Below, piece after piece: positions 1-7,316 of a DNA stretch of 40,335 nucleotides. Made by a program: the position numbers and the translations under genes. Each line of letters opens with the position of its first letter. The stretch's first letter is position 1. Source of the stretch: Clostridiales bacterium (GTDB taxonomy: Bacteria > Bacillota > Clostridia > Christensenellales > Borkfalkiaceae); assembly GCA_015055945.1 (NCBI GenBank), contig SVHH01000005.1, positions 1 through 40,335 on the forward strand, given 5' to 3'. The notes under the pieces are model-generated. The model had not been told where the DNA came from, ran no database searches, and saw only the letters and a list, made by a program, of their open reading frames with translations.

Positions 1-24
1 CTTGATTTTCTTTTTTCTAACCAT
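1..24 (-). CDS. Start of an unidentified gene (5' end only)
   Basis: Eight codons reading MVRKKKIK run off the left edge. The start is supported by an AGAGGAAAA ribosome binding site about six bases upstream and by a consensus promoter at 105-133. The stretch is too short to identify; a basic N-terminus is all that can be seen. Confidence 0.5.
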
Positions 25-49
25 AAGATTTTCCTCTAAAAAGCATAAA

Positions 50-81
50 GGAACCAACGTTCTCTACAGTCAGCTGGTTCC
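50..81 (-). other. Hairpin in the 5' leader of the left-edge gene
   Basis: GGAACCA (50-56) and TGGTTCC (75-81) form a perfect 7-bp stem with an 18-nt loop. It lies between the predicted transcription start (near 98) and the ribosome binding site of the left-edge gene. No run of T follows, so it does not look like an attenuator. Confidence 0.4.
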
Positions 82-104
82 ATTTGTATTTATTCATTTT
101 TGCG

Positions 105-133
105 ATTATATCATATTTTGCCGTTTATGTCAA
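105..133 (-). promoter_or_regulatory. Sigma-A promoter for the left-edge gene
   Basis: Perfect consensus on the minus strand: TTGACA (128-133), 17-bp spacer, TATAAT (105-110). It points left, away from the oxidoreductase gene ending at 179. Confidence 0.8.
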
Positions 134-178
134 TTTATTTTTACTTAGCATAATATCATACTAATTTTTATTTATCAA

Positions 179-1867
179 TCACTTATCCATACCACAAGTG
201 TAGCATTGTTTTGATAGCATTTCTTCATTTTTGATACTGCTATATAGTCTAAAACCACCTGCAAAGTTATATGCGTCAAAGCCGTTTTGCATTAAAATAC
301 GAGTTGCCAAATAACTACGCAAGCCACTTTGGCACATAACGTAGATTTTTTTAGTTTTATCAAGTTCGCCCAAACGCTCTCTTAAATCGTCAAGTGGAAT
401 ATTGATAAAATCTTCTGAATGACCACGCATGTATTCAAAAGGTGTGCGAGTATCAAGTAAAATCACGTCATTTCTTTCTCTTAAAGAAGGAATGTCTTCA
501 TAATAAAACTGCTTAACTATTCCGTTTTTGATGTTTTCAACAACGAAACCTGCCATATTTACGGGGTCTTTGGCAGAAGAATACGGTGGAGCGTAGGCAA
601 GGTCTAAATCTTTTAATTCATCGGCTTTCATACCCGCCCTAACCCACGTTGCGATAACGTCAATGCGTTTATCAACACCATCAAATCCAACGATTTGCGC
701 ACCTAAAATCTTATAGGTTGCCTTTTCAAAAATTAGTTTTAAGGTCATAGCCGTAGCGTTTGGATAATAACCGGCGTGTGAGTTCTGCGTCAAAATAACT
801 TTTTCATATTCAATACCGTTTGCTTTTGCTTGCTGTTCGTTAATACCAGTAGTCGCAACAGTCATATCAAAAAGTTTAATAACCGAAGATCCTTGCGAGC
901 CTTTATATTCGCTATTTATTCCACAAATATTATCAGCAACTATGCGACCTTGCTTGTTAGCAGGTCCTGCAAGCGAAATTACCGAATCTTGTTCGGTGAT
1001 AAAATGTTTTACTTGAACAACGTCCCCCACTGCATAAATATCGGGAATCGACGTTTCCATTTTGTCATTGACTTTGATTGCGCCTTTAACGCCAAGTTCT
1101 AAACCTATTTTTTTAGCGAGAGTGTTTTCTGGCGTAACGCCAACAGCAAGCACAACCATATCAGCGCTTAGATTTGAGCCGTTGTCAAAGTCAAGTGAAA
1201 TTTTGTCGCCTATAATACTCATTTTATTTGTGTTAGTATTTAATAACAATTGTACGCCGTGGTGACGTAAGTTTGCGTGAATAAACGACGCCATATCACA
1301 GTCAACCGTCGGCAAAAGATGATTGCCACGCTGAATAATGGTCGTTTTAATGCCAAGTTCTGCAAGGTTTTCTGCCATTTCAAGACCGATAAAGCCACCG
1401 CCTATAACAACTGCCGTTTTAGGTTGTTTTTGTTCCACAAAGGTACGAATTTTAATCGTGTCTTCTACGGTGCGGAGCGTAAACGTTCTATCGTTTTCAG
1501 TATAAAAATCGGGTAATATAGGTTTTGCACCAGGTGATAAAATTAGTTTATCGTAGGTTTCGGTAAAACTCGTTCCCGTCTTTAAGTTTGTTACGTGAAC
1601 GGTTTTATTTTGAAGGTCAATATCGGTTACTTCGTGATTTACTTTTGCAACTATTTTAAAACGGCGGAAAAAACTTTCGGGAGTTTGAAGCGTTAAATCT
1701 TCCTTATCTTCAATAACCCCGCCGATATAATACGGCAAACCACAGTTTGCGTATGAAATAAAGCCCGAACGCTCAAAAATAATAATCTCTGCACATTCGT
1801 CTAACCTTCTTATTCTTGCTGCGGCTGTTGCACCACCTGCAACACCACCAACGATTACAATTTTCAT
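179..1867 (-). CDS. FAD-dependent CoA-disulfide reductase-like protein with C-terminal rhodanese domain
   Basis: 562 residues, the usual size of CoADR-RHD fusions. An N-terminal FAD dinucleotide fold (IVGGVAGGATAA), the single active-site cysteine in SYANCGLPY (Cys42), a second NAD(P)H fold (VVIGGGFIGLE, about 154-164) and a dimerisation region precede a rhodanese domain from about 465 with the active loop CQSGLRS (Cys512). The tail carries an extra CYTC pair (Cys555, Cys558). Members of this family reduce CoA disulfide or CoA persulfide and polysulfide with NAD(P)H in the cytoplasm. It is last in a run with a NifX-like protein and a flavin reductase. The ribosome binding site is an unusual run of eight G. 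The exact substrate cannot be told from sequence. Confidence 0.88.
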   Translation of the reverse strand: MKIVIVGGVAGGATAAARIRRLDECAEIIIFERSGFISYANCGLPYYIGGVIEDKEDLTLQTPESFFRRFKIVAKVNHEVTDIDLQNKTVHVTNLKTGTSFTETYDKLILSPGAKPILPDFYTENDRTFTLRTVEDTIKIRTFVEQKQPKTAVVIGGGFIGLEMAENLAELGIKTTIIQRGNHLLPTVDCDMASFIHANLRHHGVQLLLNTNTNKMSIIGDKISLDFDNGSNLSADMVVLAVGVTPENTLAKKIGLELGVKGAIKVNDKMETSIPDIYAVGDVVQVKHFITEQDSVISLAGPANKQGRIVADNICGINSEYKGSQGSSVIKLFDMTVATTGINEQQAKANGIEYEKVILTQNSHAGYYPNATAMTLKLIFEKATYKILGAQIVGFDGVDKRIDVIATWVRAGMKADELKDLDLAYAPPYSSAKDPVNMAGFVVENIKNGIVKQFYYEDIPSLRERNDVILLDTRTPFEYMRGHSEDFINIPLDDLRERLGELDKTKKIYVMCQSGLRSYLATRILMQNGFDAYNFAGGFRLYSSIKNEEMLSKQCYTCGMDK

Positions 1868-1880
1868 TTTACCCCCCCCG
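1868..1880 (-). promoter_or_regulatory. Ribosome binding site made of a G8 homopolymer
   Basis: The minus strand reads CGGGGGGGGTAAA before the ATG; G8 occupies 1872-1879. It is the only plausible Shine-Dalgarno element for the oxidoreductase and is a long G run for such A+T-rich DNA. Such runs are prone to slippage, which would change spacing to the start codon. Confidence 0.5.
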
Positions 1881-1900
1881 ATAAAAAGTAATTTATTATA

Positions 1901-2308
1901 CTAGTTATGATGACAACTTCCTTTACCACATCCGTGTTCGCCGCAAGTATGTTCGCCATTTCCGTGTTCGTGATCATGGTGAGAACATCTTACGTTAGGA
2001 TTAAAGTTAAGTTCGTTTTTCAAAAACGCTTCTACAGCCTTGTCGCAATCACCACTAACACCGCCAAAAAGTTTGATGCCAAGATCGTTAAGTGCACTTA
2101 TAGCACCACCGCCTATTCCACCACAAATTAGAACGTCTACTTTGTTTTCGCTTAAAAAATTAGATAGTGCACCGTGACCTTGTCCATTAGTACTGATAAC
2201 TTTTTTAGAAATTATTTTATCGTTTTCCACGTCGTAAATCTTAAACTGTTCGGTATGCCCAAAATGTTGAAAAATTTGTTCATTATCATAAGTTACTGCA
2301 ATTTTCAT
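1901..2308 (-). CDS. NifB/NifX-family metal-cluster-binding protein with His/Cys-rich tail
   Basis: 135 residues. Residues 1-100 match the dinitrogenase iron-molybdenum cofactor fold (MKIAVTYDNE start, then CGGIGGGAISAL and a GDCD segment). Residues 108-135 form a metal-binding tail with eight His and four Cys (HDHEHGNGEH, CGEHGCGKGSC). Stand-alone members are common in anaerobes without nitrogenase and are thought to bind or carry iron-sulfur or molybdenum clusters; no nif genes are seen here. It lies 33 bases before the CoADR-rhodanese gene and 60 after the flavin reductase gene, with no terminator between them. The AAAGGAG site at normal spacing supports the start. The metal is unknown. 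Confidence 0.8.
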   Translation of the reverse strand: MKIAVTYDNEQIFQHFGHTEQFKIYDVENDKIISKKVISTNGQGHGALSNFLSENKVDVLICGGIGGGAISALNDLGIKLFGGVSGDCDKAVEAFLKNELNFNPNVRCSHHDHEHGNGEHTCGEHGCGKGSCHHN

Positions 2309-2368
2309 AATATTGTCTCCTTTACTTAATATATTTCTATTATTCCTTTATTCTTGCTTAATAATTCC

Positions 2369-2929
2369 TTATTTTAGTTTTAAGCCATCACTGAAAGCGT
2401 TTCCAACTCTATCGCCAAGCGCATAATAGCCGTGAGTGTCGCATTCGTAACAAATGGGTTTAAACTTAGTTAAATCTACTTTACCATTCTCATTTAAGAT
2501 ACTTTCATCAACTGAAACGTTTACTATATCAGCAATACAAATTTCACTATCCACATCATAACTTATAAGTTTACACTCTAAAACTAGCGGAAGTTGTTCA
2601 AAAACGGGCGCGTTTACAAATTCGCCTTTAACTGCCGTCCAGCCTGCTTTTTCAATTTTATTTTTAACATTATTACCCGAAACAATACCGACAAAATCAG
2701 CCGCAACAACATTATTTGCGTCTGCCATTGCAACGGTAAATTCTTTATTTTTAAGGATGTTTTTCATAGTTTTATGCCCAGCACTAATGCAAATGGACAC
2801 TTGCTTTTCATCACAAACAGTACCCCAAGCAGCGTTCATGGCGTTTGGCACGCCGTTTTCATCATAACTGCCTATAATCAATACGGGGAGCGGATAAATA
2901 TACGCTTTTGCCTTTAAGTTTTTTCTCAT
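2369..2929 (-). CDS. Flavin reductase family protein (flavoredoxin-like)
   Basis: 186 residues with the FMN-binding split-barrel layout of flavoredoxin-type flavin reductases: an N-terminal PLPVLIIGS strand, NAMNAAWGTVCDEKQVSIC, then GHKTMKNI and DFVGIVSGNNVKNK, typical of FMN contact loops. Members bind FMN and pass electrons in anaerobes. It is first in an apparent three-gene unit with the NifX-like protein and CoADR-rhodanese, driven by the promoter at 2958-2986, which suggests a shared redox or sulfur role. The start is backed by AAGGAG. The electron partner cannot be inferred. Confidence 0.8.
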   Translation of the reverse strand: MRKNLKAKAYIYPLPVLIIGSYDENGVPNAMNAAWGTVCDEKQVSICISAGHKTMKNILKNKEFTVAMADANNVVAADFVGIVSGNNVKNKIEKAGWTAVKGEFVNAPVFEQLPLVLECKLISYDVDSEICIADIVNVSVDESILNENGKVDLTKFKPICYECDTHGYYALGDRVGNAFSDGLKLK

Positions 2930-2957
2930 AAATTACTCCTTAAAACTTTATATTAAG

Positions 2958-2986
2958 ATTATTACATAAATAGGTAATTTTGTCAA
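2958..2986 (-). promoter_or_regulatory. Promoter of the flavin reductase/NifX/CoADR unit
   Basis: TTGACA (2981-2986), 17-bp spacer, AATAAT (2958-2963) on the minus strand. It begins directly after the terminator of the upstream degV gene. Confidence 0.65.
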
Positions 2987-2994
2987 TATCTTAC

Positions 2995-3026
2995 AAAAAT
3001 AAAACGGCGCAAAAATGCACCGTTTT
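2995..3026 (-). terminator. Intrinsic terminator after degV
   Basis: AAAACGGTGC and GCGCCGTTTT (arms at 3017-3026 and 3001-3010, one mismatch) with a 6-nt loop, followed on the minus strand by ATTTTT. It separates the degV gene from the flavin reductase promoter. Confidence 0.75.
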
Positions 3027-3044
3027 ACTTGAGAAGCAAGAAAT

Positions 3045-3884
3045 CTATTTCTTAAAATAAGCAACACCAAAAATTCCTGGGCCAACGTGAGTCCCTATCG
3101 TACTACCGAGCACCCTAACTGGCATATCAACGTCATTAAAGTATTTCTTTATATTATTAGCATACTCTACTCCGATACTTCTATCATTACCAGAATAAAG
3201 CGCACCAAAAGGTAATTCTAAGTCAATTTTATCTGCGTTAATTATACCGTTCATAAATAAAGCACCTTTCTTTTGCCCGCGAGTTTTTCCAATCATTTTA
3301 ACTTCCCCGTCAATCAAACTCACAATTGGCTTAATATTTAATATACCCCCAACTAATGCAACTGTTCCTGAAATTCTACCACCTTTTTTAAGATAAGTTA
3401 ACGTGTCCAAAACAGCCATAATAACTATGTTTTCTTTTAAGTTGTTTAATCTAGTATAAATTTGCTCAAGATTATAACCATTTTCAATCATTTTAAGGGC
3501 TTCTTGACAAAGCAGCCACTCGCCTATTGCAGCGCTTAAACTGTCAACCACCATTACTTTGCCATTAAACTTTTCAGCGGCACTAACCGCTGATGCATAA
3601 GTGCCCGATAATTTTGATGAAATAGTTATCACTAACACTTCATCTCCATTATCAATGATTTTTTGAAATACTTCTTCGAACCTAAAAGGTGAAACTTGTG
3701 AAGTTTTTGGTAAAATCTTACTTGCCAAAAGTTTATTATAAAAATCGGTCGGCAATAAGTCTACTCCATCATAATATTCATCCACTCCAAAGTTTATAAC
3801 TAGCGGAACCATTTCCACCCCTAGTTCTTTTGCTTCCTTTTCAGCAATATCAGCCGCTGAATCAATAACAATTTTAATAGCCAT
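3045..3884 (-). CDS. DegV family protein (fatty-acid-binding, FakB-like)
   Basis: 279 residues, the usual DegV length. It has the N-terminal KIVIDSAADI strand, TSQVSPFRF, the conserved SSKLSGTYASA motif, GGRIS and a C-terminal IGTHVGPGIFGV. DegV proteins bind a single fatty acid in a buried pocket; some act as FakB, presenting the fatty acid to the kinase FakA. No FakA gene is in this window. A 15-bp palindrome upstream (3916-3930) matches one at the promoter of the adjacent TetR gene, so regulation by that TetR is likely. A second DegV is encoded at 10492. The family call is firm; the ligand is unknown. Confidence 0.88.
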   Translation of the reverse strand: MAIKIVIDSAADIAEKEAKELGVEMVPLVINFGVDEYYDGVDLLPTDFYNKLLASKILPKTSQVSPFRFEEVFQKIIDNGDEVLVITISSKLSGTYASAVSAAEKFNGKVMVVDSLSAAIGEWLLCQEALKMIENGYNLEQIYTRLNNLKENIVIMAVLDTLTYLKKGGRISGTVALVGGILNIKPIVSLIDGEVKMIGKTRGQKKGALFMNGIINADKIDLELPFGALYSGNDRSIGVEYANNIKKYFNDVDMPVRVLGSTIGTHVGPGIFGVAYFKK

Positions 3885-3915
3885 TTAATAATCTCCTTAT
3901 AAAATATATAATTTC

Positions 3916-3930
3916 AGCACACTGTGTGCT
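3916..3930 (-). promoter_or_regulatory. Putative TetR operator before degV
   Basis: AGCACACTGTGTGCT is a perfect 7-1-7 palindrome in the degV promoter region. It differs by one base from the site at 4557-4571 at the tetR promoter. The same spacing and core in two neighbouring promoters is strong sign of a shared repressor. Confidence 0.65.
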
Positions 3931-3940
3931 GGATAATTTT

Positions 3941-3960
3941 TAGGGCGAAAATTCGCCCTA
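3941..3960. other. Intergenic hairpin between tetR and degV
   Basis: TAGGGCGAA and TTCGCCCTA form a 9-bp stem with a 2-nt loop directly after the tetR stop codon. On the minus strand no T run follows, so it may slow or only partly stop readthrough from tetR into degV. Confidence 0.45.
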
Positions 3961-3962
3961 TT

Positions 3963-4544
3963 TTAATTATTTTTCTTTAATCCGTCAAGCAAAAACCTAA
4001 AACTATATTTGAAGTTTTTTATTGCTTCATCTTTTGGCAGTCTTGTAACAGCATCCGCATTATATCCACGACAAAAGCACCAAATCGCATAACTTAATGC
4101 ATCGTAATCAACGTTTTTAATATAACCATGCTCATCAGCATATTTAAACAACTTTTTTATTCGTTCCATATACCAAGTATAGTTATTATGTGTGACAGAA
4201 TCACCCATGAAAACGTATTGATTAAACTTCATTTTTATGTCATACGACGCAATCAACGTTTCAGCAACAACGTCGATCACGTATTCAAAAAAGTCTTGCT
4301 TACCGTCGTACTCGGCAACCATCCCTTCCCTTACCTTTGAAATGGTATTAAGGTAAACAATCTCCAATACTTCATCTATATTATGAAAGCGGTTATAAAA
4401 TACCCTATTCGTTACACCAAGATCTTTTAAAATCATTCTAACGGAAACGTTATCAGGTCCAAAACTAGTAACTAATTTTTCTGCAGTATTTATAATTTTT
4501 TCGCTCATCTCATCTTTAATAAGTTGAGTTTCTTTATTAACCAT
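3963..4544 (-). CDS. TetR/AcrR family transcriptional regulator
   Basis: 193 residues. The N-terminal helix-turn-helix domain is typical (IINTAEKLVTSFG, VSVRMILKDLGVTNRVFYNRF, about 17-55), followed by an all-helical ligand-binding domain unlike any I can name. The start is supported by AAAGGTGA just upstream. A near-palindrome overlapping the transcription start (4557-4571) suggests autorepression, and its twin lies before the adjacent degV gene. The context points to control of fatty-acid-related functions, which is inference only. Confidence 0.88.
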   Translation of the reverse strand: MVNKETQLIKDEMSEKIINTAEKLVTSFGPDNVSVRMILKDLGVTNRVFYNRFHNIDEVLEIVYLNTISKVREGMVAEYDGKQDFFEYVIDVVAETLIASYDIKMKFNQYVFMGDSVTHNNYTWYMERIKKLFKYADEHGYIKNVDYDALSYAIWCFCRGYNADAVTRLPKDEAIKNFKYSFRFLLDGLKKNN

Positions 4545-4556
4545 ATTTTCACCTTT

Positions 4557-4571
4557 AGCACACTGAGTGCT
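4557..4571 (-). promoter_or_regulatory. Putative TetR operator at the tetR promoter
   Basis: AGCACACTGAGTGCT, palindromic except for one base pair, sits five bases downstream of the -10 box of tetR and just ahead of its ribosome binding site. It matches 14 of 15 bases of the degV site at 3916-3930. Confidence 0.65.
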
Positions 4572-4576
4572 ATAAC

Positions 4577-4605
4577 ATTATAACAAAAAAGCGCAAAAAA
4601 CACAA
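4577..4605 (-). promoter_or_regulatory. tetR promoter
   Basis: TATAAT (4577-4582) with a weak -35 TTGTGT (4600-4605) and a 17-bp spacer on the minus strand. The operator covers the expected transcription start. Confidence 0.6.
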
Positions 4606-4648
4606 ATGAATTTATACGCTTATATTATTTTCTTTTATTTAATATTAA

Positions 4649-4933
4649 TTATAAAAATAATTGACCTTCGCTCCACTCTTTTTTAGCAATCTCACTTTCT
4701 TCTTCAGTTGCTTGACGAATAACGCGCCTTGCCTTTTCATAATTATACGGTGCCTTTTCTATAGTGCACCACTTTACACTATCCACATAGACCATCTGCA
4801 ACGTATCGTGGCGCCCCATTTTAACCCATACGAACGTTTTTGCTTTAGTTTCGCCCAACTCGTCAACGTACCAATAATTACAGCCGTAATAGGGTTTTGG
4901 GCTTACACCGACGTATAAAACTAGTTTTTCCAT
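4649..4933 (-). CDS. Small protein of unknown function
   Basis: 94 residues, rich in aromatic residues (four Trp, many Tyr) and with an acidic C-terminal stretch (ATEEESEIAKKEW). A central KTFVWVKMGRHDTLQMVYVD looks like beta strands of a small barrel, and the later APYNYEKARRVIRQA recalls small proteins with a PriA N-terminal-like fold found in gut Clostridia; that likeness is a weak memory-based match. It has its own promoter (4953-4981) and an AAAGGTGATG ribosome binding site, so it is probably real. I do not recognise a function. Confidence 0.65.
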   Translation of the reverse strand: MEKLVLYVGVSPKPYYGCNYWYVDELGETKAKTFVWVKMGRHDTLQMVYVDSVKWCTIEKAPYNYEKARRVIRQATEEESEIAKKEWSEGQLFL

Positions 4934-4952
4934 AACTCATCACCTTTCCTTT

Positions 4953-4981
4953 ATTTTAACACACATCATTATTAAAAGCAA
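4953..4981 (-). promoter_or_regulatory. Promoter of the 94-residue gene
   Basis: TTGCTT (4976-4981), 17-bp spacer, TAAAAT (4953-4958) on the minus strand, directly after the terminator of the NagB-like gene. Confidence 0.5.
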
Positions 4982-4982
4982 A

Positions 4983-5011
4983 CAAAAAAACGACACTGAA
5001 AGCAGTGTCGT
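4983..5011 (-). terminator. Terminator of the nagA-nagB-like operon
   Basis: ACGACACTG/CAGTGTCGT, a perfect 9-bp stem with a 4-nt loop, followed on the minus strand by seven T. An A run on the other side would let it work in both directions. Confidence 0.9.
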
Positions 5012-5034
5012 TTTTAAGTAAATTAAAATTGATC

Positions 5035-6036
5035 TTAATAACCAACTTTTTCCCAGCAATCAAACGGTGCAGCAAGTTCGTCTGAAACGAGAACTTGAGT
5101 TTTCATAAGTTGCAACATTGAAGAAGGAATAAGCGGAGTAACCGGTCCGTGAAGAACAAGACGTGAAGTCATTCTTTGCCATGAAGAGAAAGTACCGTTA
5201 GTTAAAAGTGCGTGTACTTCAATTCTTTCTCTAGCGTTCTTAACGTCGATCGGGCCGATAGTAGCAGCCTTAGGCGGAACGTCTGCAATGTAACCAGATT
5301 GACCAAATACACCGTGGAGAGAGTTTTGAGCAACGGTTAACGGATGGAGATTAACGATTCTAGCCTTCATGTTGAGCCATTCGTCAATTTGTTCTTTGGT
5401 GGGTTCTTTAGCGGGATCGAAACCTTCGGGGAAGAAATCTTCTACGGGGTCGATAAACGCCATGTGACCAGTCCAACCAGGAGATGATGAGCAGATATCT
5501 GCACCACCTTCACCACAATCAGTAATCATATCAGAGTAACTACCGATATTCTTAGTGGTGGGATAATGAACGTTTTCTAAAGGCATACGGAGTTTTTCAT
5601 CAATTTGGTAAACCAAATATTTGAGCATTGAGTGAGCGAAACCTGCTTGGTAAGTTTCGGGAGCGATATTACCATCTTGGTCAGCCCATTCGTCCATAGC
5701 AAAGAGATGAACGTTACGGCAATCAACTTTGAAGTAATTGATAAGTTGAGCCAAAGGAATATAAGTATCAGGTTCGGGGTTACCGAGAATCAAAGTGATT
5801 TTCTTACCCTTTTCTGATGCTTCTTTAATTCTTGCGAATAATGTTGCGATAAGCACGGGGTGCGGATTCATCATAACTTTGATGTTGAATTCGGGGTGCT
5901 GATCTGCTTTGGTGTGTTTTTCAAGATCAGTACCACTGATTTTTCTCAACTTTTCACAGATTTCTCTGTCTTTGAAGGGAACGAAATCAGCCGGTTGGAA
6001 CTTGAAAGTTGTTGCGGGATCAAAAATTTTGTTCAT
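5035..6036 (-). CDS. NagB-like glucosamine-6-phosphate deaminase/isomerase family protein, divergent
   Basis: 333 residues against about 240-270 for typical NagB, with an N-terminal extension of about 50. Recognisable family marks are LFAMDEWAD (112-119), GWTGHMAFIDP (187-197) and VTPLIPSSMLQL near the end. E. coli NagB has DGHIAFNEP at the second motif; here the ring-opening Asp (Asp141 there) is Thr189, the His is kept (His191) and the Glu (Glu148 there) is Asp196. The start ATG overlaps the nagA stop by four bases (ATGA), with the ribosome binding site inside nagA, so the two are translationally coupled. A role in amino-sugar phosphate metabolism is likely. Deaminase activity itself is uncertain. 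Confidence 0.75.
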   Translation of the reverse strand: MNKIFDPATTFKFQPADFVPFKDREICEKLRKISGTDLEKHTKADQHPEFNIKVMMNPHPVLIATLFARIKEASEKGKKITLILGNPEPDTYIPLAQLINYFKVDCRNVHLFAMDEWADQDGNIAPETYQAGFAHSMLKYLVYQIDEKLRMPLENVHYPTTKNIGSYSDMITDCGEGGADICSSSPGWTGHMAFIDPVEDFFPEGFDPAKEPTKEQIDEWLNMKARIVNLHPLTVAQNSLHGVFGQSGYIADVPPKAATIGPIDVKNARERIEVHALLTNGTFSSWQRMTSRLVLHGPVTPLIPSSMLQLMKTQVLVSDELAAPFDCWEKVGY

Positions 6037-7172
6037 AATTCTTCTCCTTTAAATATTACATTTTTTATGTTAAAAAATTGATCTACTATAATTAAGTCTG
6101 CTACGTTGCCTTCAGCAATATAGCCATATTTAGGAATACCTACTGCACGAGCGGGATTGAGTGAACCAAACTTAAATGCATCACATACTGAGCAACCGGT
6201 ATGGAACATAAAGTTTTGACAAGCGATATCGAGTGTTAAGCCTGAACCAGCAATTTCCCCCGCGTTATCGAAGTGGATATCGGTCGCTTCTTCAAACCCT
6301 TCAGGAATAGGTCCGTCACAAACGAATTGGTCAGCGATAAGAATAATTCTATCATCACCCTTAATTCTGCGAACAAGTCTTTGCATGTAAGGAACAACGT
6401 GAATACCCATTCTATCAGAAATAAGTTCCGCATAAATTTCTTTGTTATAGTTAACTGCCTCGTCAACACAAACACCGCGGCATTCAGAATAGTGTTCAAT
6501 AGTACCAGTTGCGTTAGTGTGGTGGGTTGCAATCTTTAAGCCGTAAGGAATAAACTTTTCAACTTGTTCGGGGGTTGCTTCACTGTGAGCAACTGCAAAA
6601 ACGATGTTAGGAATTTCAGCCTTAACGTCTTCAACGAACTGTTCTATCCCTTCTCTTTCGGGTGCAAAACACCAAACCCTTGCGGTGTCCTTTACCTTTT
6701 TAACGATGTCGATATACTCTTCACGAACAACTTTGTCTTTCCAAACATTCTTATCCCTTTCACAACCGAAGTTGGGACTGAGATACGGTCCTTCCATATA
6801 GAAGCCACCAAAGTTATCAAACTTGCCTTCTTTATGAGCAGTAATGATATCATCAGCAGCTTTGATATAAGCGTCTTTGTTTAGGTTGTTATAAAGTGCG
6901 GGTAAAACTCTAGTTACGCCGTGTTCTAAAAGATGCTTAGAAGTTTCAGCAGGGTTTTCAAAAATCCAAAGATTATCCGCTGCGTGGGTATGAATATCAA
7001 CTAAACCAGGACCAACGAAGTTGTTACCTGCATCGATGATATCAGCACCTTCAGGGATAATAATATCTTTAGCCTTACCAACCGCTTTAATCACTGCACC
7101 GTCAAGCAAAACAACACCGTCACGGATAACGTAATCTTTCATTACTACGTTTGCATTTACAATTGCTTTCAT
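6033..7172 (-). CDS. nagA: N-acetylglucosamine-6-phosphate deacetylase
   Basis: 379 residues, normal for NagA, an amidohydrolase TIM barrel that removes acetate from N-acetylglucosamine-6-phosphate in the cytoplasm. Visible are GPGLVDIHTH (55-63), the metal-ligand Glu in FYMEGPYLS (Glu127), His196 in VAHSEAT, His217/His218 in ATHHTNA and the catalytic Asp281 in IADQFVCDG. Promoter 7230-7258 and a good AAGGA site support the start. The NagB-like gene follows with a 4-base overlap. Together they would feed amino sugars, from cell wall or host glycans, into glycolysis. No transporter or regulator for the pathway is adjacent. Confidence 0.9.
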   Translation of the reverse strand: MKAIVNANVVMKDYVIRDGVVLLDGAVIKAVGKAKDIIIPEGADIIDAGNNFVGPGLVDIHTHAADNLWIFENPAETSKHLLEHGVTRVLPALYNNLNKDAYIKAADDIITAHKEGKFDNFGGFYMEGPYLSPNFGCERDKNVWKDKVVREEYIDIVKKVKDTARVWCFAPEREGIEQFVEDVKAEIPNIVFAVAHSEATPEQVEKFIPYGLKIATHHTNATGTIEHYSECRGVCVDEAVNYNKEIYAELISDRMGIHVVPYMQRLVRRIKGDDRIILIADQFVCDGPIPEGFEEATDIHFDNAGEIAGSGLTLDIACQNFMFHTGCSVCDAFKFGSLNPARAVGIPKYGYIAEGNVADLIIVDQFFNIKNVIFKGEEL

Positions 7173-7229
7173 TATATTTTCCTTATATTTATTTAAGACA
7201 AACTATGCCTTATAATGTATATTGCATTT

Positions 7230-7258
7230 ATTATACTTGCTTTTTTAAGTTTTGTCAA
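7230..7258 (-). promoter_or_regulatory. nagA promoter
   Basis: Perfect TTGACA (7253-7258), 17-bp spacer and TATAAT (7230-7235) on the minus strand. An imperfect inverted repeat (AATGTA/TGCATT, 7214-7228) follows the -10 box and could be an operator, though it is weak. Confidence 0.85.
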
Positions 7259-7316
7259 TGGTAAAAGTTAAAATTTACCTATTTAAACTAAAAATATAAG
7301 TATTTTACTTAATGAC

